Assembly: GCA_013397865.1 (NCBI GenBank)
Contig: VZTI01005062.1
Coordinates: 1,073,696 to 1,137,695, forward strand
Length of the DNA: 64,000 bases
Origin: Struthidea cinerea
Lineage: Eukaryota > Chordata > Aves > Passeriformes > Corcoracidae
Reading direction: 5' to 3'
This document shows, piece after piece, positions 37,801 to 49,800 of the stretch (positions are counted from its first letter, which is position 1; every line of letters begins with the position of its first letter). The notes under the pieces were generated by a model. The model was not told the origin of the DNA, did not search any database, and saw nothing but the letters and a program-made list of their open reading frames with translations. The position numbers and the translations under genes are program-made.

Positions 37801-40800
37801 AGAGATCTGCTGCTCCCTTCTTAACACTAAATATTACCTCAAGGTCAACTTATTCTACAAATACACACATTTGATCCACCAAGAATAAGTATGGCCTCTG
37901 CTTTTTGGCTCTGTTGTGTACGCAAGCTCTTCATATAAAAATAAATATGCACATGCCCACATTCACACTCTCTACACACATACAAACACATGTGTAATAT
38001 TTTAGGGAAGAATAGAGTCATTTAAGTTGAAAGGGACCTCTGGAGGTCACATGATCCTGCACATCTTGGTGCTAACTTGCAAGTTAAGTTGTGTTGCTCA
38101 CAGCCTTATCTTGCCAGAGTTTGAGTTCCTGCAAGGATGGAGACATTCCTTTGTCACCCCAATGTAACTTTGCCTGTGAATATTTGGATCATTTTACAGA
38201 CAGAAATTTCTCTTGGATAATACAGCCACTTAATTAATAGACTTTAGCAATCTTGAGATAAATTAGATTTCTAGCTTGAGTTAGAGAAGATGAGAATTTG
38301 AAGGAAGCCTTAGAAAATCTCTGAGTGTTGGGTAGTTATTTATTAGTTAGACTTCGGAGAGTACTGCTTCAGCAAGGAGTGAGACCCCCACCCCATACAC
38401 CAGAGACACAGCTATTGTCAGTCTTGTATGGCGAGATGTACCAAACTGAGTGTCAGTTCTACTGAGATAATTAGATGCGTGTAATTAATTTTCTCTGGAA
38501 TCTGAATCAGATACAATTCATAGATAAAAGGCTTAATTAAAAGAGAATAATAGCCATAGGTTAAGAAGTCCCAGCTTGGCCAGGTTGATTGACTGCCGTT
38601 CTGGGAATTAGAAGGCATGAGTTTAATTCCTGACTCTGCTATTGTTTTTCTCTGGGACCTTGAGCAAAGTCACTTCACCTCCCTTGTGCTTCATTTTCCC
38701 ATCTGGAAAGAGGACTTTGTAAAGCATGTCAAGATCTACAGACAAAAGGGTCTATAACTGCCGAACACTAAGGTTATTTCAATGCAAGGTTCCACTACTG
38801 GAATTAAAAATTATAGAACCTTATTGAATGACAGAAGAAGCTTTTTCTTTTTGGAATGATTATAGGGGCAGAGATGGGGGATGGAAAGGTTTCAGCACAA
38901 ACAGCAGCCTCATTCCTAAACTTAGAGCAGCAGCGGACTCTCCCTGGTTGGTACACCAGGCACAAGGGAAAGGCTCAGTTCTGAGGAGCACAAAGGGCTG
39001 CATTTCATTTCCCAGCCAAAGGGGGAAAAAAAACCAAAGAAGAAACAGTTTGGTGGTCCTTTTTATATAGAGTCAGTAAAAATCATTAGGGGAGAAGATA
39101 AGCTTCCGGGAACCAGGCTTCATGAGGTCATGGAGAGTCAAGTGAGACAGAGCAGCAAGGCTCAGTGGTAGGGAACTCCAGCAGGCACAGTAATTAGGTT
39201 ATCAGCGACAATGAAACAAAAAACAGTTGTGTGAGAAGGAGCCAGGTACAGGCATGGATGGGAGTGCTCCACCTTAGAGATGGATGGCTTGTCTCATGAC
39301 AAGGCAACCCTGTTACTCAAGAGTTTAATACACAAGGAAAAAGGTTGTTACCTAACCACAATTAAAAAAAAAAAAAAAAAAAGAAAAATAGGAGGATAGT
39401 AGGGGAAAAAAAATCTAGTCTCATTAAGTTTCCTTCATGTCTCATCTTTCTAGTCTGCTCTCTCTTTTTACTATCAAACTCCATGAAAGCAGTCATCAGG
39501 GCTGTCAGCTGGTTAGAAGGCATGCTGACAGCTCTGTGCACTCCTTAGATATCTCTTTGTAGGATTTAGACAACACACTGGTGGGGAAAGACAGGATCTG
39601 CACTTATTGTGGCAGTCCTGAGTCACAGTCTGAGGTTGTTTCTTAAAAGAGTACTTCCAGAATAGCTTAAATAACATATGAGGTTATGCTAAATAATAGA
39701 AAGATGTTACCATATTAGAAATGCCAGGCAAAATGAACCTTTAAAAATAATGAAAAATCTTGTTTCCTTTGGCAGTGAAGTCAAATGTAACAACATGTGC
39801 TTCTGGTTGAAAATAGGGAGTGAAACCAGCTAAAATCCAACTTTAAAAGTGGCCTTTCCTGGTGGACCCCCTAGTTTTCAAGAATAGCAAATTCACAAGC
39901 AGAAATACAACCAAAACATGCTGTCATAGTTTAAATAATCTATACTATATATGATGCTGTAAATCAGTCCTGCAATCTCAAGAAACTTTCTCATGTGATG
40001 TCATCCTCTGTGGATTTTTAAAGCTGTTTTCCTCACCACAGAAGTGGGAAGGCCTTGCAGAGAAAGTGAACATATTCCTTCCCCCTGGTCTGTTTGCTTC
40101 CTCTGGCTGGCACTGCAAAACTCCTGCATGTTTTTTTAGACACCCAAACCATGCTGACATTTCAGGCACACGTTACCACACAGTTTGGGTTTTTCTGGGC
40201 TGAAGACCTTGGCCAGCCTCATGCCATCCGTGATCTGACAAATCACTGGATAACAGATCCTGCCAGTCCTCATCAGATAATGGATTACTTCCGTGTGTCC
40301 TCCTCTCTGTTCTCTGCAGAGTACACAGTGATCAATGAAAACTGCCCAGGAGCCGAGTGGAATATCATGTGTCGGGAATGCTGTGAATATGACCAAATTG
40401 AGTGCGTCTGCCCAGGACAGAAAGAAAGAGTGGGCTACACCATTCCCTGCTGCAGGAACGAGGAGAACGAGTGTGACTCCTGTTTAATCCACCCAGGTAT
40501 ATTTACGGCTGGCCTGTGTTCGCACCAAATCTTTGGCCATGGCATCATGGCAGATGCTGAGCAGGGCAGTGGTGAGCAGGCACATCTCACTGAGGCATGG
40601 GATTGTCCTGCATTTCCTCAGGAACTTCATCTGCCACTCTGCTGACAGCAGCAAGACACTTGGCAAGGTTCGCCAAAGCAGGTAACATCACTGCCCAAAA
40701 AGAAATAACACACTTTCTACCAGCAGTGTTGCCCTCAGGATGTCTTGGGCAGGCTTGAGAGCTGCCAAAGGGTGACACGATTGCTGGCTTCACACAAAGA

Positions 40801-43800
40801 GTGTTTTGGTGGTGCTCTGGGATGATTTGCATCCCCAAAGCAAGAAAGGAGAGACAACTTGGAAGTCCCACTAGTAAGGAGGATAAAGAAAAGTGAAAGG
40901 TGAGAGGAGGAGAGAGAAGGAGGAGCTAGGACCAGTTTAGAATCATCAGAATCATTTGGGCTGGGCCCAAGTGGCACCAGCAGACACATTCAGACTCCTG
41001 AGAGAGGCGTTTACAGTTGGAGCAATGAGATTTAGAGGTTTGGGCAAGTCAGACCAGGACTTTGGTTCCAAATCTCAGAGTCTGAGCTGCCTAGGGCATG
41101 GCGGTTGGGTATGGTTCCAGCGGGGAAGCTGTCAGCACCACAGCAGTCATTAACGTCATTGGCATTTTCTGTGGAAAAGACAGAGAGGCTGCTCCTCTTC
41201 CTGCAGGACAATCCACCTTGGCTTTCATCTAACACAGTGGCTCTCTTTTTAGGCTGCACCATCTTTGAGAACTGCAAGTCCTGTCGCAATGGCTCCTGGG
41301 GAGGGACACTTGATGACTTCTACATCAAGGGAATCTACTGTGCAGAGTGCAGAGCTGGCTGGTATGGAGGGGACTGCATGAGTAAGTGTCCTACACGGGC
41401 AGGGAGGGATGTTAGGGGCAGGGAGTGGTGGGACAGAGCCAGGGCCATGCTGTGCCTTTCCAGCTATTCCTGTACTCTTGCAAAGGGCACAAGCAGGAGA
41501 AGGCAAACACAACCAGGCAGTCAGCAGATCTACAATTAGGAAAACTTCTCTCCCAGTGCTTGTCTGAGAGGAATTGGACTGGGCCCCATGTTGTGGTGGG
41601 TTAGAACCCTACTAAATGTCTGGTTTGGTTTGGTTTATTTTAAAATTTTAACTACCGTGACTCTGGAAATCTTCTGTAATCTGCATTTCTTGGACGCACT
41701 TCATCATAGTCCCAGAGCATAAGAATAAATATTTACAAGGGCAACAGCTTTATCAAAGAGCTTACTCTCTATCCTCCTTCAACCCCTGCCTGCCCCAAGG
41801 AAGTCCTAGTGTTTCTTCCCTCTGTCACACATTTTCAACTCCAAGGCACCTCTAGAAAATATTGTCTTGAAACTTTTGACTCCATCATGATCATCAGTGT
41901 TTCAGGCTCTCGTAGCAATATCTAAAGGTTTTGTTCCTGACAGTGTACAAAAGCTCCTGCTTCTTAGTTTTGCTAAATTGTTAATCCCAATTCTGTCTTT
42001 CAATAATGAATTCCATCAGCTAATAGTATAGTGTTTAAGAGAATTCCATCAGCTAATAGTATAGTGTTTAAGACTGGTATTGCCTTTACCAATTTCCCAC
42101 CAGTGAAGGTGTAGCTCTCTCTCAATTTTTATTGACAGCCTCTTTGTTCATATTTATCTGGAAGGGATGAAAGCAGAGTCTGCTTTTCCTACTCTGTTCT
42201 GTCCATTGTGCTACATACCTTAGGCTTGTGTCCTGTTAGTCATTCATTTTAATGCAACAATTTAACTTGCTTTCACAACATTGCGCATGACCACCCAGGA
42301 GGTGAAAGCATATAAAATAAAGTCATTGCTTCAAACAGCAGAATGTGGGGAATCAACATGTTTCAGCAACAGAGCTAACTCAATCTTGAGGCTTTGGAAG
42401 TTGATAAACTGAGTCCCTTGCTGTTTATGGTGTGATTTCTGAGAGCACTTTAAAGTCCCATTTGCTCTAGGTCAATGCTACAGCTTCCCTGGAATTTTCT
42501 TTAAAAGCAGAGCCAAGAAAGAGTCATTAACTCATCTAATTTTTCCTCCATCTGCGTGAGTATATTGGTTGCCTACAGTATATTTCAGTCTGTTGTTCCT
42601 ACTTGTATTGAAGCAAATACACCTTCACATAGAGGTATATTTGGACTTTTTTGCAGTACTGAAATTTTGGACAGCTTTGTCTTACAGTGTTTTTCTTACT
42701 ACTTGCTCTTTTAAGGGAAGCAATGTGACACTGAGGCTGTGGTCTCTATCACGTGGTTCTGTGGTACTTGAGAGGTAGGATGGGAAGGGCAGATAGTGCT
42801 GTTGTTGTCCCTTCCACTCTTAAAGTGGGGACACCGAGGATAGTTGTGACTCCAGCACGTCCTGAGCTCCTCTTTTGTGGCTCTCATGGCTATCTCTATT
42901 TTGGCCTTGACGGTAGGCTCAGGCACGCAGAGACTGCATGTCTGGAAAGCAGCCTATAACCATGATGGGTGCTGGACTGCGGGCTCACAGCGATGTGGCT
43001 TTGGGTCTGGAGGGTGGCCAGCAAGTAGCCTTTGAATGGCAGCAGGCACTGGCTGCTGGAGTTGTGGATGTGCTAACACATCACAGCTGGGAGAGCACAG
43101 GAGGAGGCATCTCTCTTTGGTACCTGCACATGTCATCACAACTGAAACTTTGCAGCCAGCCCTGGGTGCCTCGCCAGCGGCAGAGGGCAAATAATTACAA
43201 ACAAGCGCCACCACGGTAACGGCGGGATGTAATCCGCCTACTTCGTCCTACACTGCCAATGCCAGAGCTGCCGGGGCACGGCCCGGCCCCTCGGGCAGAG
43301 CGGGAGGCGCGGGCGGGCGGCAGCTCCCGGCTCCCGGCGGGGCCGCGCGCGGAGGGAGCGCCGGGCTCTGTCTCCCTCTCGTGGGGCCGCCGGGCGCTGN
43401 NNNNNNNNNNNNNNNNNNNNNNNNNNNNNNNNNNNNNNNNNNNNNNNNNNNNNNNNNNNNNNNNNNNNNNNNNNNNNNNNNNNNNNNNNNNNNNNNNNNN
43501 NNNNNNNNNNNNNNNNNNNCGCCCGCGGGCCCCGCCGGCACCGGCGCCTCACGGGCGGTAGGTGGCGGCCGGGGGCCCGCAGGAGGCCGCGCCGTGAGGC
43601 CCCGGTCATCCCGCGGGATGGGCGCGAGGAGGGGAGTGCGGGGGATGCGGAGGATCCTGCGGGCAGGATCAGTGCCTGTTTAATACTGTGCGCGGCGGGG
43701 GCAACTGCATGGCAGGGTCTGGGTACCTCGGGGAGAGCAATAGGCCTGGCCTCGGGGCAGCGCTCAAGGGGCTGAGTGCATTCACCAGCGCAGGGTGAGC

Positions 43801-46800
43801 CCCGGGAGAGATTTGTGGGAGCTGCCAGCAAAAGTAGCGCTGATGGAGGGCCGTGGCAAGGAAGAAGTACCATGGGATGGCTCATGGGTCTGTCTGGTTT
43901 GTAGTATCCACTGGCATAGCTGGAAGCGTGGGCGTGGCCGAAAACCCACCAAAGGACACCAGATCATTTGGTAAAAAGATAAATTATATAGGGTAGGCCA
44001 AAGGAGTGTTATTAGGAGATAAACACTCTGACTAGATTTAATTGGGTGCTAGGGCATTTCCTAATGGGACTTCTATTGGATTGAATTATCATGACCTAAA
44101 AGGCACATCCGGTGTCATCAGAAGAAAACCAACCCTGCAGAACCCTTTCCCCTGTACTGTGCACTCCAACAGCTTTTGTCAACCCCCAGTTGTAATGCCA
44201 CTTTGAGGCACTTTTTTTCCTATCAAAGCAGGGGAGTAAGTGGTGTTTTCTAACAGCTGTCCTCAGCTCTGCTGTCCAAATGTGGACCCTCTGCCAGATA
44301 ACAGTATTTGTAGTTTCTGAAACTTTGTGAACATCAGTGTTTCACGTAATACTGGTGACCAACAACCAACAGGAAGCAGCAAGTTGTTACAAGTGACAGC
44401 TGCCTTCCCATATCAGCCTGTTTCTGAATAGCAGTAACTTTTCTACTGTCTTTCTCCTCTGTTCAGTCATCTTGAGCTTTGAAGGAGCCTCACATCTAAG
44501 ATGCAGCACTGAAACAGAAGACAATGAGTAAGAACCAGAGGTCATCTCAGGACCTCTCCCTCCGTCGACCCACGGGTCTCTGTGGACTACAACTCAAGAG
44601 GTCTTCTGAATTTTTTTATTCTCTGTTAGTAACAAGCCGTGGAGGAAATCTTACTGTGGCCCTGAAAGCTGCCTTTTTTTCAGGAACAGGAACGGAACAA
44701 GGATGTTGATACTCCGCCAAAGTGGTTTATTTTTTTGTAAATGAGGCAGAATTTGCCAGCATTTGTGTTTATGATGTAAATTATTTTTGAGAGCTTTCCA
44801 GGTCTCCCGCAGATTTAGAATAGGAAGAGAAAAGACTCTTTTTGATCAACGTATGATTGAACTGTTGGTCTGGGGAGTCAGCCTAACTTCTGCTAGAAGG
44901 GCTGGAGATTTAAGAGCACAGATTCGATGTGATCGCAAAGGTGCTTCGTGCAGAGACGGGTGGGAGCAAACCTGAGAACGTTCTTTTGGAGAGGGTCACT
45001 GAATGGCTCCTCTTTAGTCTCTGGACCACCTGCTTTGCTGGCCAAACCTACTTCCTTGGCGCCAGTGTTCAGAGAGTTCAGGCTGTACCACAGCAAACAG
45101 AGAAGTGTGTTTAGTATGCCATGCATACAAGTATCTCTTTGCACCAGTTCTTTGGCTTTCCTTTGTTAAAGGCATCAAAAACTCAAAAGCCCTTCAGGAC
45201 GAAAGGGAAACTTTCTTTGAGGTGGTCCAAGCCCCCTGTCAAACCCTCTGAAGATTTCTAGCAGCTTTGTCTCAGGTTGTTTTTGAGGCAGGAGCCAATG
45301 GCAGCACAAGGGCCTGTTTCTTGCTGTGGGAAGGAGCATTATCATTTTCACCACAGCAGATCCTGCTGTACTCACTGAATCCTAATGTGATTGCTGGGCA
45401 CACTCATTAATCCTTGCCTTTTTGCAGAGGGAACTGAGCGAGCCACAGAAGAGGATGAAACACTTTTGAGGAACTCTTCTGAGCAGGATTTCTGTTTCCT
45501 TGGGTCCTGCTTAATTAAGGGTAACTGAGGGTAAATGAACAAAGGGTATTTCATTTGAGCAACACTTTCTTAAGAAGAAAGAGGAGGAATTGACCTGCAG
45601 TCTTCATGTTTCCCCATAGACCAGATGCAGCAGGATTGATTTCCAGACACTATGATCAATGGGAACCACAGATGCTCGGTACTTCACCAAATCAGGTCAC
45701 TGTCACCCTTTCTCCCTAGGGAAGGAAGGGCCCGGAGGCGAGTGTTAAAACCCGCTGTTTCAGTAGGAAACATTCATCCTGGGTTACTGGTTAAAAGCTA
45801 TGGGTTTCTCTAGGGAAACAGATGGAAGCAGCAGAGCTTTCTGTTGGACTAAAGAGGTAAAAAGAAGTGAGAGAATTGCTGTGGAGGTCTTTTGGGTCAT
45901 TTAACTTTTTACTTATCCTCATCTGTGGTGTGTAGGCTCTCCTGATTAGGTGACACTGTTAGACTGAATTGCAATTTTTGGCTTACGGATACAGCCTCAT
46001 ACTCCAGCAAAGCAACAGAAGGCTTACCAGGGGATGTAGCCATGTGCAAGACTCCACTCAGAAAGATGTAGTCAGGAAAGTAGAAACTGAGAAATTAGCT
46101 CTGTCTGGTACATAGTGATTTAACTGCATTTTGCTAGGACTTGTATGTACAGATCACAGTAAGCTCTGCAAAAATCGCTAAACAACTTTTCATCTTCCAC
46201 AGAGGAAAATATCATTAGGCATATTTTATAGCTGGGGAAAAGGGAGAGGTTACTGAAGGTGAGAGAACTCTCTGGGCTAAAAATGTTCAGCATTCAAGAT
46301 GAGGAATTAGGATAACTATCCCTGGACAGATGCCTAGGGACAGCTGCAGGATAGTCATGAAAAGATATTGCCTCCCTGGTGTGACCTTGTCTGCTGTTTG
46401 TTCAGCTCATTGTCCTCTGATGGTTTTCTTAGACTGGGCACAAATGACTGGAGCACTTCATCTTAACGCTGTTGGTGCTGGGCACTGAAGTACATTTCGT
46501 AGTATGGTGAAAAACTGAGAGCAGCACAGGCAGAGTGGAATAAGACTAGAGGAAGGATAAGAATGAACCTGAAAGAAGGGATAAGGGCTGTGTATTCTAT
46601 ATGTGTCACACTGAGTCATCAGTGTCACAGTGATGACAGAGGAGCTGCGATGTTTATATATCTTCATTGGCGTGGTGGCATTAACAGGCAAGGATGATGT
46701 AGTGAATCCTGAGGACAAATGTGTTTTCTGGGAATACATCAGCTCTTTTTCCTTCCAGAGTCTCCTCATGAAGGACTAGAAACCATGGTGTTGGGTGCAA

Positions 46801-49800
46801 CAGATTCTCCTCTCATTCTTTTGCTCACTTGAGCTAATTCAAGTGTTTATTGTAGTTTTGTCACTTTCCCACCAGCTTCCTTAGCTTCAGTGGCTGCAAA
46901 TGTCAACATGGGCTCCATCAAAACTGTTCTGAGCTAGAGCATCAGCCAGGCGAGTGGGTGGGCTAATTAACAGAGAGGCAAAAGCTGCAAGAAATGGTTT
47001 CATGGGGCTACATTGCAAACCAGGGAGAAGCAATCAACTACAGCTTTCCCAGGGGTACTCTTAGCCTAGGCAATACTTCAATATAGTTATAACTCTTTAC
47101 AACCATTGCATGGCTGTCCCAGTATTTTATAGACTGCCTTGTAAGAAGGAGTGTATCTTCCTAAGCCATCTTGTCTTCTCATTCAGGTATTGTTTCTACA
47201 TATATTTTCTTCAAATGTCTCTTGCATGTCCTTCAAACATTTTTTTTCTTCTTTTGCTCCCCAGGGTGCGGGCAGGTTCTTCGGGCTTCTAGAGGTCAGA
47301 TTTTGCTGGAGGGTTACCCATTGAATGCACGATGTGAATGGACTATCCATGTTCAAGCTGGATTTAACATTGAATTAAGGTGGGTCCTACTGTCTTTTAG
47401 CTAGCACTGACTTCAGGAGGACATCGGGGCAAGTGGATAACCAAGAGGCAATGAGAGTTAGCAGCTGTGAGCCCTGAGGCAGTGAAGGTATAGCAACCAC
47501 TTTGCATTTGATACCACAGCTCTTTCCCATGGTCTGGCTTGTGATGGACAGGCACTGGACAAATCAGTGCTGTGCTTTCAATTCCCATTTAGGACAGCTG
47601 GATGCTAAGAAGAATTTCTAAGGCATTGGGCACAATGTGTCTCTTTAGAGGTCTTTTCAAGACCTTGACAGCAAAGCACCCAATATTTTCTGAAGACTGT
47701 ACCAGGCTGAACTAGGAACATTTTAATATGATGTCTCATGCAAGGAGAGAGTTGCCAATGGGTCCTGCCTTGCATTTAGCCTACATTTTCCCTCTCTTAT
47801 TTTTTTTTCACTCATTTCACCAACCCTGTCTTCTATCAGCCTCAGTTATTCCTCTCACCATTCCTATGCCTGGAGGATGTGATTGGTTCTCCTGCAAGTC
47901 AGAATCACAGAATCACACCATTAACTATGTTGGAAAAGACCTTTGAGAACATCAAGTCCAACCTATGACCTAACACCACCTTATCAACTAAACCATGGCA
48001 CTCAGTGCCACATCCAGTCTTTTTTTCAACACTTCCAGGGACAGTGACTCCACCACCTCCCTGAGCAGCCCATTCCAATGGCTATCACTCTTTCTGTGAT
48101 TATTTGTTTCCTAATATCTAGCCTAAACTTCCTCTCACACAGCCTGTGTCCTATTGTCCTGTCATCGCTCTTCTGACCTGTGTATGCTTAAACCTGTTAA
48201 CCCACCCCTAATGACTCAAGCTCACAGTTCCTGCCTAGTGCAGGAGAGCCTCTTGTTTGGGTAATTAATAATGTTTTCACATGTGTGCAGCAGGGTGCTC
48301 ACACATGCAGCAGGAAGTATGGCAGGGAATGTATTCAAAACACTCTAGCTAATATAATAAAAAGAATAGCTAAACCCTTCACATCAATATTTCACTGACT
48401 TTGGAGCCCAGGCAGAAGAACTGTGCTAGATACACAAACAGTTAAAGTATGTTTAAACAGTATAAATATGTTCCTATATGTCTGAAGACAAACTTAATGA
48501 GAGGAAGAACAACAAATCCATTGAATAGAAGAGCTTGGGGTTTTTCCACACTAATGCACTTTTTCAAACCTGCAAATGCAAGCCTATTGTGTAGTTATGA
48601 GCAATTATTGCCTGGATAGCATTGTGTAGAAGACACAGCAGCCATGCTGTGAGGAAGAGTTTTGTGTTCTCATGACATAAGTTTGCATCAGTCTCAGTGG
48701 GCATGGGTTGTACCTGCCTTGTTTTTAAGAAGTATTATGGGTGAGGTGTATGATTTGCACAGCACAAGCTTAGGGAGGTCATTTTTTTTACATTTCTGAG
48801 CAGGGCTTTGTCAATTGTGAGGCTTAAAAAGTGCTTCAGGAGCTACAGGTGTCACTCTGGCTTCACTGTTGTGGGGATGGGTGTGAGAGTGGGAATGGAT
48901 CCTGTGCATGCATGTAACTATTGAATGCACCCATCTCTGGGTAAAGTGTTAACAGCCAGGTGGCATCAGTAACAAGGTGCAAGAAAGGGACAAAAGGTTA
49001 TTTTAAAAAAGGACTCTATATCAAAGGGCAGAACTTGCTGTAGCTGCACTAGGGAGACTCTAATCTGTTTTCCAAGCAGTAAAATGGGGAGTGCTGTAAA
49101 ATTAACAGACGTACTAACTCTTTGGAGAAACCAAACTTCCATTCTAGATCCTGAGGGCCACCCACACGCAGCCTAGGAAGATGGAAGTGTGACATGAGAT
49201 CTGTACAGTTCACAGTATGGTTCACAGTTCACTGTTCAACTTTGCTGTTGCAGAAGATGCAAAACTTTTACACAAGAGTGCCTTTCTCTTCCTCCCCAAG
49301 TCCATCCTTCCTGCAATCAAACAAACATAATCCTAGGTATCACCATGATGTGGCATAATGTTACATTCCAACTGTGAAAGTCTCCAAGAGGGAAGCCTGA
49401 ACTACCAAACTTCCATTGTCAGCATCTCATTTATCTGAGCTGGGTAATGTTGGAGAAGCCTAAAGCCCTTTGCCTAGCCTGATGATGAGCCTAATGTCTG
49501 AATGCCTAAAAATCTCAGCAGATGACATAGCACTCCTAAGAACTCTCCTGAATGTCCACACTTAACCCTGCCACCCTGCAAGTCCTGCAGGAGGCATAGA
49601 GGAAACCTTCATGGCAAAGATGGAACAGGAGGTCCTCACAAGGTAACCCTGTAGCGTGTTCTGAGTCAGCTGATGTCTTCAAGGTGCACCACCTTAGAGC
49701 TGTGCATTGAGGTACTTCAGCAGTTAGATATTGTGGAAAACATGTACATTTAACCTGAAACTTCATCTTTAGGCTGTTCCTACAGAGAAGGGCAGGTTCA

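Larger units (their letters stand above)
31754..40319 (+). other. PAMR1: PAMR1 intron 1 (8,566 bp)
   Basis: GT-AG intron, phase 1. It contains a moderately GC-rich segment at ~32450-33650 with long chance frames on both strands, a 28-base T run, a short MIR-like trace near 35955-35990, a CR1 fragment at 38008-38155, a MIR-like SINE at 38605-38720 and a 19-base A run at 39364-39382. I see no additional exon. Confidence 0.85.
41382..47264 (+). other. PAMR1: PAMR1 intron 3 (5,883 bp)
   Basis: GT-AG phase-1 intron. It contains an exact 33-bp tandem duplication, a GC/CpG-rich island with a 120-base run of N, and a short MIR-like trace near 46215-46290 on the minus strand. No extra PAMR1 exon is recognised. 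Confidence 0.85.

Noticed and set aside
40094..40319. Open frame extending upstream of PAMR1 exon 2, as if the exon were longer
   Set aside because: A clear acceptor (TCTCTGCAG) at 40319 matches the known protein junction, and the upstream translation has no PAMR1 similarity.
43238..43885. Long frames on both strands across the intron 3 GC island
   Set aside because: They run through 120 N, so their continuity is artificial; GC-rich DNA is poor in stop codons, and no domain is recognisable.
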